A stretch of 64,000 nt of DNA, taken from positions 1-64,000 of the forward strand of contig LPNZ01011689.1 in NCBI GenBank assembly GCA_001655205.1. The letters run 5' to 3'. Of the stretch, positions 45,301 through 57,000 are shown in pieces. The notes beneath the pieces were generated by a model. The model saw nothing but the letters and a program-made list of their open reading frames with translations, searched no databases and was not told where the DNA came from. The first letter of the stretch is position 1. Each line of letters begins with the position of its first letter. The DNA comes from Lenisia limosa. Taxonomy: Eukaryota > Breviatea. Both the position numbers and the translations under genes were made by a program.

Positions 45301-48300
45301 GCCCGACCTTGTGAGGGAGAGCCAGCACATGAAAATGGTGGAGGTTCTCAAGGACCCTGAAATGGTGAGACAGCCCTGGTGGCATGGTGGTTTCTTGACA
45401 TGTCTAACACACCAGGTGTCGTCCCCAATTCTTGTTGCTATGGCTGCATTTGTACTTCAAACCGTTGCCAATGATGTGGGTCTAAATAGAATAGTTCTAA
45501 GTGCATTTATGTGACTGCAATTTTTTAAGTTGGATTACCATTGCTATGCTCGTTATTCTTTGCATTGTGTAGCTGACAACGTAGTTTCCCCAAGGTCAAC
45601 GTGCAGTTGTGGAAACTGGGGTAGAAGGGGTTCATTGTTGTCTCACTATGGACAGTGCTTTGACTTTGTAGTGTTTGAACCTTGCACTGATTCTTGTTGA
45701 CACTTCGACTAGTGTGCTCGTGAGACGCACCTGCATGGTCATGATCGCCGCGGTATGTGACTGGCCTTTTTATCCTATCTTCTGCAGCATTGCTGACATG
45801 TAGGTTGTGCGTGACTCCGATCTCAACAAGCACACCGCCCTCAATGAGGGTGTTGCCGAGACACTGATGGACGTGGCTCGGAGTAGATCCGACCCAGGTA
45901 AGCAGCTGTTCGTGCAATACCGTTCTGACTGGACAGAAATCAGGGCAGCCGCCGTGTTTGCAATTGCGGCTCTCATCGGCACAGGCACTGAGTTTTCTAT
46001 TTCTATTCATGAGGTACGTCGGCCTTTCGGCGTGGCAAAGCCTGGGGCAGGAAGTGGGACATCATATACACAGTCGGCTCACCCTCCAGGACCATGAAGT
46101 GTCCCTTGACCTTGCCCTCGCCCTTGCTGCATGCGCGTGTCAGGCGTCTGCGTCGGGTCTTCTCAGGAGAGAGGTGGGGGGGGGGTCATGAATACCTTGA
46201 TTGCGAATTGGAAGGGCGTCCATGTCGTCGATTTGCCGAATAACGCAGCAGGTCGTGGCCGTTGTGGCTGCCGTCGGGAGCAGTATGTTCGCAACAATGA
46301 GGTGAGAGATACCGCTATTTCACCGGCCGTTGTTCACCGAAGTGGGGTGTTAACTCTTCAGACCTGTTGCTACTCAAATGATCGAAGAAGACCTCCTTCT
46401 TCGTGAAAAGATTTACCCGTCCCCAAGTATGCTACTTAGTTATTCACACTCGCGCATTATTTTCCTCATTTTTGCAGCCCCTGTTTCCGCCTCCACGCCC
46501 CGCGCCAAGTCTGCCGTCCCGATTCCTTGCTCCACCCCCACTCCCAATACCCACGAAACCACACCCTCGTCGTCGCCTGGAAGATCGTAAGCCGACCACG
46601 CCGCCGTATTCCTCTGACCCCCCAGGGCCGCGAGCTTGAGTCCCGACGCCGAGACGGCTGCTTCCATCCTGAAGACGCTGCAGTCGCTTTGCTGGGACCC
46701 TCTCGAGGATGTCGCCAATTCTGCAATACAGTGGGGCCCTGGGTTTTCCCACCCCTGCTTTTCAAGCTTATCGTTTAGGGTTTTCTCATTGCTCTCTGCC
46801 AAGCCTGATATCTCCACTACCCCCCTTCCTGTCGAACATAAAGTGAGCTGTCCCATCCATATTTGGCAAAACTATTTACCAACCCCCCTTCACTGCTTAA
46901 CCCTTACACTCCAGGCCCCCGCCCCCAAGCCGCCTATGGGTGTGTTTGACCGTCTTCTTAGGAAGGTGAGCCGCGTGTTCATGTGGCTTTCTATAATCAC
47001 AAGGCAAATGATTGTGTGAATTAATATTATTCTATAATCCAATATCTATTAGAAGCGTGANNNNNNNNNNNNNNNNNNNNNNNNNNNNNNNNNNNNNNNN
47101 NNNNNNNNNNNNNNNNNNNNNNNNNNNNNNNNNNNNNNNNNNNNNNNNNNNNNNNNNNNNNNNNNNNNNNNNNNNNNNNNNNNNNNNNNNNNNNCTCTTT
47201 CACACACAATATATTTCATAAAACCCGTTTTTTTGCCATTTCCAAGCAGAAGTAATGAATTAGGCCACGTCACATGCGCACCTCGAAGTTGCCAGTAGTC
47301 CGCCCGCCTCTCCAACCACCCACGACCTCGCACGCCACCCCACCATCGACCTTTCTCAGTACATTTCGGTTGGTCCCTGCTGGCTCAATTGCATCGCTAA
47401 ATCTCTCGATTCAAGACCCTCGGATGGAGTCAACATATTGAGGTCTTCACAACCCCCAGCACTCATCCGATCCGCCCGAGAAGTTGACTGAAATGGGGCG
47501 ATCCTCTTTCGACACCTGGACAGCGCTGAGCTTCATCCACCCCATCCTGCCGTCCAATTCGCCATTGTAAGCGTTGCGGAAGCCTTCAGAAGTAACCATG
47601 CAGTTGGACTCCAGATCAGCAGACGGCAGTCCCGTCCAAGGGTCTTGATGACGAACTGTTTACTGATGAGGAGGAAGTGGGTCATGGCATCGTTTATACA
47701 ACCATTACACTCCTTTGAGTGTACTACTATGGCGACTATCCTTTAACTCATGAAGCCTGATGCCGACACTATTACCCCATCCGGTATTCGGAGTATTTAC
47801 GACGCAAACGGAGGTGTGTGGCCAAATATGAAGACCATTTTTCTGGCCTGCAATTTCTTTTATGATGAGCATTGTTTTTTTTACCTGCGCAGGTTGCCCC
47901 AACATCATCACCGGCTGCCTTGGCCTTTCGACCCTCCCGCCCCCGGCAAACATGCCATTCGAGGAGAACTTCAAAGACATTGCCTGTGACGAGGAGTACA
48001 AAATGTCAGCTCGAGGCTCCGCGTTTACTCTCTGAAAGGCTGAACTGACTTTTGCAGTCGAATGCAGAACACTCTCGAACCTGAGGACCTTGCTCCCTCC
48101 GAGTTTATCCAGGCCACCACCCTCATGACTACTAAGGAAGAAGACAGAGCCCATAAGGTGCGGCCCGGTTCCAACGAGTCAATACCCTGCATTAACGTAC
48201 CTCTAGGACGAAATCCACATTTCCACGTTCTGCGGTCTGCTTCCACTCAATGTCGCTGCTGCAAACAGAGAAATCACGTGGGTTTCCCACATGTTCACAT

Positions 48301-49851
48301 TTGAGATAAATTGCTTGACACGAAGAAAACACTAACCTCTTAGGGTATGGAACACTGAAACCCGCGAGTGTGTCAAGCGATTCAGCAACAGAAACCCCAA
48401 TGGGTCGAAAATCACTTCACTTGAAATTGCCAATTCCGATACGGAGAGGTATGCGATTACTGTCTCTTTTCTTTGGGCTACTTTTGGGTTGCCTGGTTTC
48501 CACTTACCCTTCGAGCAATGCCCTATTCGAGTGTTGAGTTTCTTGTATTTTGAGTCTTAGATATTTGCCTCTGACACCACCATCCATCCTTTTTTTACCG
48601 GCTAGCCCCCTCGTGATGGCGGGAAGCAATGACGGTGTTGTGCGAGTTTGGAAGAACGCCCACTTTGTTGTTCAGCCCTCAATGGTCACCGCGTGGCGCG
48701 CCGCCGACATCCTCCCTAGGCAATCGTAGGCGGCACATCATGATCAACTGATCCATTCAGCAAAGTCCTTTCACCCGGCATGGTCATGTTCTGGAGGCAA
48801 AACGCGGCACGCCTCTTGGTGTCGGGAGATATCCCGTGAGGGGGTAATAGGTGCCTGTTGTTACAGCTGTTGATTGTGTTGACCCAGTGTGACTTTCAGG
48901 ACCATCCGTATTTTCGACGTGCAAAGAGAGATGCTGGCGGGAGACATTCCGACGCATTGCCAGGCCTCCATCACGAGCCTCACAAGTGACCTGGTAAGCA
49001 TCTTGCAACGTAACCCTCACTTTGCAGCTGTCTGTTGGCGGTGACGTCCGCGGCAGTCAAGTCATTGCTGGTAAGCCCTCCGTTGTTTTGCCTGATATGG
49101 ATGACGCTTTTCCCTCGTCACTCTATAGGCTGTGGGGATGGAGCGGTGAGAATGTACGATCTTAGAAACCCACCAGCCTCTGTGTTAGTGGCCACTCTTG
49201 ACGGGCACAAGGTGGGTGTGCTCAATAGCTGCATTCAGAGTGGATTGGCTGTTCTCAAACCCCAGGGCTATGTTGTTGGCACAACACAGAAGGCGAACAA
49301 CTCAAACGAGCTCATTTCTGCAGGCCATGGAGGTAAGGACAAAAGATTCTTTCCTCTAACTTTTCAATATTACTTATCTTCTATTGTCCAAAAGGTGGCT
49401 TAACTCTCAGGAACTATCCGGATGTGGGACCTTCGGATCCAAAAGTGTCATCGGACCATTTCAGCCCATCAGTCTCGTCTCACCGCCTTTGCTGTCCACC
49501 CCTTCCTGCCCATCGTAGCCTCAGCAAGCTCTAACAAATGTGTCAAGGTAGGCTAGAAACGAGCTGTTCTGATCTTTAGATCTTCGACGGGCAAGGTCGG
49601 AACCTCCAAATGATCCGACACTCCTCAGACTTCACTGGCACGCGAATAGGCAACGTCGTGCATCTCAGATACCACCCGCACAACTACAGGTCTGGTCCTC
49701 GTCTTGTCAAGCAAAATAATATGATATCTTTTTATATATTGCATTTGGACCTATTATACATATTATATCTTGGCTGTGTTCACTTTGTAGTCTCGGGACT
49801 GTTCACAGTGGCAAAGTCAGTGTCATTGTTCCAAAGGATTTGCCACAATAG
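42346..49851 (+). CDS. RPTOR: RAPTOR, regulatory subunit of mTORC1
   Basis: RAPTOR presents substrates to TOR and docks the complex on Rag GTPases at the lysosome. From ATG 42346 there is a disordered leader with a run of ten serines, then the caspase-like domain: [71 protein letters not shown] and [18 protein letters not shown]. Next are armadillo/HEAT exons ([78 protein letters not shown]). Seven-bladed WD40 exons follow from about 48.6 kb ([100 protein letters not shown]). TAG is at 49849-49851. Gaps at 44915-44988 and 47061-47194 remove small parts. The family match is unambiguous. Confidence 0.95.
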
Positions 49852-49921
49852 CTTTTTTTCTTGTTTCTATGCTCATGGTTGTTTAGATTTATCACTTTTT
49901 CTTCATTCAATACATTTTTGC

Positions 49922-49927
49922 AATAAA
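49922..49927 (+). terminator. polyadenylation signal of RAPTOR
   Basis: AATAAA (in GCAATAAAGCTC) lies 71 bp after the stop codon, before the convergent TRAPPC13 stop at 50021. Confidence 0.55.
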
Positions 49928-50020
49928 GCTCAAGTGTAACTAGGTACATGACCTGCCAGAGTAAGGATGAAATCTGAATTAGAAATGTAGACCAAAACCG
50001 AAACAATAAATAAATCAAAA

Positions 50021-53000
50021 CTAGGCCTGTATTGAAACGCGACAGTCCTCAACAGCCACAAAAGTCTCTCCCGACTCGATATCATGCACGTACATTGCCG
50101 GCAGGGCCACAACGCCTGGACGTAAGCCTAGGACGCTCACTCCTCGAGTGCTACTGCAGCCTGCGTTCACCACTCTGATGATGAACAAAAGGAAACTATT
50201 CGTTTTTCAAGGTGCACAACCACAGTTCGAGCGGGAAACAGGCATATGGTATCACAGTGTCTGGTTATCATCGGTATCCGATGTTGTTTTTGATACAGAT
50301 GATCACCAAACTGTGATATGATCTCGTGAAAAGGTTGAGAGAGAAGTGCACACCCAATTGAGGTGCCCCCATACCCCATTTCAACAGCGGCATCAATTGC
50401 AATGACACTGGGCGTGGATAATCGAGTCTCCACTGCTGTACAGGCCGAAGACGCCCAATCTGAAGTTAGTGAGCAAGGGTCGTAACCTACCAACAGGCTT
50501 GAAAGGCATTGGTGGAGGCTTGCGTCTGCTCGGCTGCAGGGTGAGAAAAGAGCATCTTCCACTGTTTTATGACGAAATTGTACAATCTTTCTTCCAAGGC
50601 TGTTTGCTCACAGTTCCAGGTGCTCTATTTAGACTTGACTGTCGCGAGTGTCCCGATACAGGTGTCGCGAGATTGACCATAAGACTTTCATTAAAGCGGG
50701 AGTCTGATATCTTCCTATGATGCCTATGGAGTAAAAGGTAGAGGTTACATACCCCTTTTGGTGGCTGTCTGAAAGGTGCTGTAGTAGAGGAGCTGTCTCT
50801 GCCGTCTGAAACGTGTCAGCCTCCAGTCAAACATAATATCAGCACCTCGTTCAAATAATTGCGATATTCCAAATTCATATTTAATGACAGTAAAAGTACT
50901 ACTATATGTACGTATTCCTAATTATTGCCGGAGCCCCACCAATGAATTAGAGAACGGTCCGGCCGGGACAAGCGTGCGTGTTATACTTGGTGTGGAGGGA
51001 CGGGTCAGCTCGCGGCTCAGGTGGTTCTGAATCGTAAGAGACGGAATCAAGAATGGAATCAGGAGGCAAACCTTGAGGGGATTTGGTGACGCTGGAACAC
51101 AAGAAAAGACCGTTTGTCGTCGTATGCTGCTATACGCTGGCTAAATGGTCACACGTTTCAGAAAGGAATGCATCTACGCCCACCCCCCAAACTGAGTCTA
51201 AAACCTCTGAAATTGAAGGGTTGTTGGGCTGAGGCACACTGTTAATGCTGAGTGGAGGTGCGGGGGCTACACAGTCAAAAAGATGTATTCTTCACGGCCA
51301 TTGGAAAGCAAATGATATGGTTGTAGTGCACCAACAGATATCACGAATGACATACCAGCGTAACCAGGATGCGGGACAAGATCGGGGGAGTTGCCAATCT
51401 GAGATTGGGACTGAAAGGTCAGATTCGAAGAGAGGCTCACTTCTGGGGTCACGCTTGCGCTGATGGGTATGGCTGAAACGGGTAGAGCTGTGGCAGGGTT
51501 GGCGGGAAGCAGCTATATAGATGAGGCAATGTTGAAATTTGAGAAGAGAAGACTGTGAACTGCATACATCGGATGGGGCAGGGTAGACGGCTAGTTTCCT
51601 ATTTCGGGTGGAGGTATTATGGACAGTCAATGCGACTGTACAGGGGACATGCAGTTCCAGAACAGCGGGTGCTGAAGAGTCAATACAGCTCTTGATAGTT
51701 TAGCCCCCCCCCCCTCACGTTCCACAGTAAGTTGAAGACCAGAATCGCTGGGACATGGGGTGTACAAAGGATATTCGCAAGTCACCCTCGGATATTGATA
51801 GCCTGGAGATCCAATATCCGGAAGGGCCTCTGAGGAGTCTGGGCCAGGCCAAATAGACTTTCCATAAACAGCAAGTTGCGGACATGACCACGTCACCATT
51901 ACCATGTTATCCGTTTGAGTCCGAACTACGAGCAATGAGCCGATGACAGCAGCCAAGAGAAGAGCGACCCAACCCACTGAAGCCAGGCGGCCGGAACAGT
52001 ATGGTCTCCTCATCACCCGGGTTGAGACGGATGTTTTTCTGCAGGATGTCAAAAGCCCTGTATATCAGTAGATTTATCAGAACCTTAGTCTAAATACAGA
52101 TTAAATACAAAAGTGCTGAGTACGTTAGCTTGCTTGCAATTTAAGTTGAAGTGAAAACAGATTTAAAGTAGGTTATAGTTCCAAAACCTGGCTCAGTCGA
52201 AGGACAAAAGGAAGCGTAAAGGAGTGTAACTTGTGTGTTTTAGATTTAGTGCATTAAAAGTAATTATTATTGAGATAAGAGAACAACAACTATGATTTTC
52301 ATAATGACCAAAACCGAGTAAAATTCTCGTAAAAAGTAGTAAAAATATAATGTCGTGACAATTTTCTCGAACTATGACCAGCTTTAAAGGCTTTTATATT
52401 TAGAGACAAACGGCCTTAGATAAAACCACCCAATTGGTACAAACTGGGTATAATATGATAGTAACCAAAACGTTTGATGCTCTAATAATAGAGGATGGGA
52501 GACAAACCGTGTTTTCACCAGAGAGCCAAAGTGGCGAGTCAATAACATCAGCTTGGAGTGTAACTGATGTAATGTAAACCGGACTATCAGGCATTGTGTT
52601 TCTTAAGGCCACAGTTACAATTGACTCACTGCACACCATGGAAGTGGTGGAAATCACCTAATGGGTCAAAACAAGCAGACAGGACACACCTCCAAGGGGT
52701 CAAGGACGGACAATGGCGACTCGACTGTGATGACCTCCTGTGCTGTCGGCGGCACAACTGCCAAGGACCGCAATCGTGTCAATCGGTCCAACTCTATGAA
52801 GTTAGCACGATAAGCTAAGACAAACGTCGCGGCGGGTCATATATTCTGTGGTCCAGGGGAGGCTTAATGGTGACTTCAAGGTATAGGCCTTCTGTTGACA
52901 ATTCATGCGGTGGTAGCGCTGGATATGTTTATCAATGGATGGCAACAACTTACAAATTGGAATTGCCAATCTGTGAGCAACACTATTTTCACTCAGTCTA

Positions 53001-53624
53001 AATGCATGTTGATTGACACTTCCTGGAATGTCCTCTGGAGAGTTAATACGTTCAGTACTCCGCGCATTGCAACCTTTGATAATTGGTGACGACTCTTGCT
53101 GATATTGGAACATCCTCGGTGTATGTGTTGTTGCTATGTAGCGACAGCCATCATGCTCTAAATAATAACTAAGCTACCATATACCATATATATATATATG
53201 ATTTAATCAACATAAATTAAATAGTAAACCAGATCAAGTAGCTGAATCGGATATAATGTACTCTGAATATTCAAAAATGTTGGTGGAATCATGTTGGTAG
53301 ATTTCGATTGAACTCAAAAATAATATTTCCAGTGGAACACATTGTATCTTCTCAACCCAAGTCCCACGTTTTGATCCGACTAGTGCAAGAGTTACCAAGT
53401 CATCAAGCATCGGGATACATTCCGATTTCTCTGTCTACAGAGGGGTAACCATGTCTAATAAGGCAACTTCAANNNNNNNNNNGAACTTCACCTAAAGAAA
53501 AATAAGCAGTAAGAAGAAACAACCAACCTTGCAAGACATATCTCCGTTGCGGCTGGGTAAGATCATAGGAAGGGTCCCCAGTTGGCTGAATTATTAGCTG
53601 TTTGCTGGTATCGGTTATTTCCAT
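50021..53624 (-). CDS. TRAPPC13: TRAPPC13, TRAPP complex subunit
   Basis: TRAPPC13 is a beta-sandwich subunit of metazoan-type TRAPP complexes acting on Rab1/Rab11 in Golgi traffic and autophagy. ATG 53624 gives MEITDTSKQLIIQPTGDPSY; the following region is damaged by a 10-N gap (53473-53482) and AT-rich intron sequence, so the N-terminal exons are unclear. Clear exons: LAVVPPTAQEVITVESPLSV (52.75 kb); SIVTVALRNTMPDSPVYITS (52.6 kb), matching human [37 protein letters not shown] (52.0 kb); SGLQLTVE joined to PPAVLELHVPCTVALTVHNT (51.7-51.6 kb), matching human VRLSLEAIPDTVNLEEPF and ITCKITNCSSERTMDLVLE; and the last exon VSVLGLRPGVVALPAMYVHD with ETFVAVEDCRVSIQA and TAG 50021-50023, matching the human end VSGLRLTDTFLKRTYEYDD. 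Exons between 51.4 and 50.3 kb are Ser/Pro-rich and less certain. Confidence 0.75.
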
Positions 53625-54079
53625 ACTTGTTGTGGTAAAAAAAGGTCAAAGGTGATGAACTTGAGGCTTGCCATCTTGAAGAATAAGAAAGGGGCGCGAC
53701 TAAGGTTATTTACTCTAATAAATAATTTTTCTGTAATGTTGCTATGAGACTAGATTGACTAGATTCCACATACTAGCTCAGAAGCTCAGAAGTACATCAG
53801 CTTGGCATCAGCGAATCAGCGAATGAGAAGTGATTAATAAAAATAATACGTAGGGGTACTAATATTCTCAGACCTACTGATTTTGCGAAAGAGAACACAA
53901 GTTCTCACAAGAAAGAGCAAGCAGGTGGTAAGCAGAATAATAAAGAACTAAAGAACCTTATAACCTTATATATAACCTTATAAGAAGCATATTAGTGGTT
54001 TTTATGTGACACGTTAAAGCAGGCTCTGTCGCCCTCATTGGCGGCTGAAAGCTTTTGTAGTGTTAAACTCCGCTGCATC
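53625..54079. other. divergent promoter region of TRAPPC13 and the cyclase-like gene
   Basis: 455 bp, AT-rich, with short direct repeats (AACCTTATA-like words near 53950-53985 and AGCTCAGAAGCTCAGAAG near 53776). No gene. It probably serves both divergent starts. Confidence 0.45.
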
Positions 54080-57000
54080 ATGAAGAAGGGACCGGCTGAT
54101 CGGAATGTTAAATTGACAAATCACCGGCTTGCCTCGTTGCCTGCTCTTCCTGGTGGTAGAGGTAAGCTTTTTATGGGATTATAATTCTAAGGTATTAGAT
54201 ATATTGTCCAAAATGCCAAAACTAAACTCAATAGGAAAACTTGGTCTTGCCCAGTCAAGGCCTGGGCCTTCTGTTTCTCGAAATAATGTGGGCTTAATGC
54301 AGAAACAAACGCAGGCACGAACCCACCACCTTGCTTCTCTTCCCTCGCAAAGTGGCCCTGGTGGTTACAGTGGCAATGTTCAGCAGCAAGAGTACTCCGC
54401 ACAACAGCAATATTCTCAGCAATATTCCGATTACATGAGCCACAATTTTCAGACACAGCAGAATCAGTACGCACAGGCACAGCAGTACCAATACGCCATG
54501 CAGCAGACGCAGTATCAGGCGCAACCGAAAAGAGGAGGTACACGATTGTCATCACTGGGCAACAAAGCAGACCACAATTTTGGGGCTGCTCCACTAGCCA
54601 CATTAACCAAGTTCGGCTCTGTTGTGGATGATGATGATGATGAACTTGACACTCCCACGTCATTCGGCAACCAAGCGTTTGGCAGTGCTCCAAACGAGGC
54701 CGGCAGCCAGTTTATGACGTCGAAATCAGACACTGACCCTGCCCCACGAAGCATCATTCCGGGTGCCGTCGCTTCCCCAAATGTGGGTCTTTTCTATTGA
54801 ATTGAGGACCCCCTGTTTGCAGTTACAATAATGAATAATGTAGTATAAATTTATCTTTATTTCACAATTCTTTGTGACACTGCAGCCGCCCCGACGACAG
54901 GTCAACTTAGAAACCTCGGATGACGAGGCCTTTTCGGAGCCTCAATCCGAGCCGGAAGCCCAGACGATCTATGAGTTGTTGCACATGCCTCGGACTATCT
55001 CACCACTTAGGTCGCAGTCAATGCGCCTCCCTACGGACTCCGAATCAGACCAAGAGGTCAGCTTCGGCTTCACTGCGGCGGCACACGTCCCTCCAGTACT
55101 GGGCTCTTTTGCCCGACATGAGTCTGACTCTGACGATGAGCCGACCACCTTCTTCCAGCCGACTATCCCGGGGCCTAATACGCCACGGAGACGCCTGTCT
55201 CTTCCGGGCTCCTCTCCGCGGCTCAACAACACGCAAACGCCACCGCCCTCCGAAACAGTGTCGGCAGCCCAGGGTGCTGATGCCTCTCCGCGTCCCGTGG
55301 TCCCGGCTATAGAGGAGGCTGACGAAACCAAGGTATGTTGACATGGCAACTTACGATGTTCTCACTTTCCAGGATGCGGTGCCTCAAGCTTCATTGTAAG
55401 TTGAGAGCAATGCGGTCACGGAGTGTTTCAATATTTTACAATATTTGAGCTTATCGATATAATACTTCATATCATATATATGATATACATGTACTGTATG
55501 TGAATATACATGTCTTTTTATTTCCCGCTGATTAATCAGGGTTGTTCCTGCCACCTTGGTAACGAAATCATCATATGAAAACATTGCTGCTATACCCGTC
55601 CGCATTTCATCATTTGTGCCCGCTTTTGAGTCGCCCCGAACTGACACATCATCGATCACTGCAAGGTTTGTGGCCCAATATACATATCATAAAGTATATT
55701 ATAATATGCATAAATACATATATGTATCATATTATAATAATATAGTATGTATATGACATGATATGATATATTCAACGGGTATGATGTTAGGCCAAAAGCT
55801 AATGTTATATATGAATGACAATGCCCTGTAGGTCTGTGGACTCTGACCAGCCACTATCAACATCAAGATTCCGGTCGCCCCGACAGACCCCGCTGTTGGA
55901 ACCGCTAAGCCAGCGTTCCGTGTCTCCTGCTGAGTCCATGCAGTATTCCGGCTTGGACGCGTCGGCAGACTTCAGCAGGGGGCCGTTAGTGCCCATCGCC
56001 ACAAGTCATGCCACATCAAGCTCGTCGCTGCAGTCCGCAAGAAGTGTCCAGATTCTCAGCACCCAGCCGGAAGACTTGGCATCCCCTCGAAGAACTGAGT
56101 CCCCCCGGTGTTCCCCCCGATGTTCCCCCCGCGCCGGCCAAGATGAGCCACCAATGTCGTACCGCCGCATTGCTCAGGGCGGGAAGACCGACCGACGAAT
56201 GAGCGCCTTAGACGAGACGAAGGAGGTTGCCTTCACGCCTGGCCTGGCCAAGTTTGAGAGTGAAGAAAGCTGCATCCCGCTGTCCTCTGTTCCAAGCAAA
56301 GCTGAGAAGTACAAAGAGGACATCAACCCCACACAGGATGGTATGTGACGGCGTTGACATTGATGATCCTTTAGCTTCCGAATTTCTCCGAAGAGAGTCG
56401 TTGATTGAGCAGAGAATTGCTAACATGCGGTCCACTCTTTTGGGCAGCCCGGCCCCCCTTGTAGGCGCGCATTATTGCGCATTTAGTCTCACGCAACCAG
56501 GTGGCCCTTGCATCCTTTCCCGTCGTAGAATTTGTTGCTTCAGTGTTGCTTGACCGCCAGTTGACGACAATACAGGTGAGGTCCCTCCTGGCTTTCGTGA
56601 CCACTGCAGGTGCTTTCCACAGCCATCCCATTAGTAATGATGGCGACTCTTGCCGTCACCCTTGTTTTCGAGACTGCAGGTACGTTGGCTCCTTTCGGGA
56701 CCTGATTTCCCAGGCATTCGCTGGATAGTGATGGAGAACTTCTCTCAGACGTTCCGACGGCGTGGTTTTGAGGCTGTTGATCTTTTGGACCAGGGTTTGC
56801 CATTTGCATTTCCAGAGCTTCACTTCGGTTCTTAAAAAGACTGAATTCTAGATATTTCTTCGAGAAAGATCGATATTATACCTGTCTTCTTGGAACCTAA
56901 ACCTTTAACTCACAACTCAGTTGAGGCCCTCGGAAAGCATCAGTGGTGGGTGGAGTGGGCGGTTGCCTTGAGTCTCTGCATCTCGCTGCTCTGTGCTATG

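Noticed and set aside
51627-52052. Apparent single-pass membrane protein (hydrophobic SVGWVALLLAAVIGSLLVV)
   Set aside because: The hydrophobic segment comes from reading through an intron (GTCGCTC to CGTAG). Splicing it out restores TRAPPC13 sequence in another frame.
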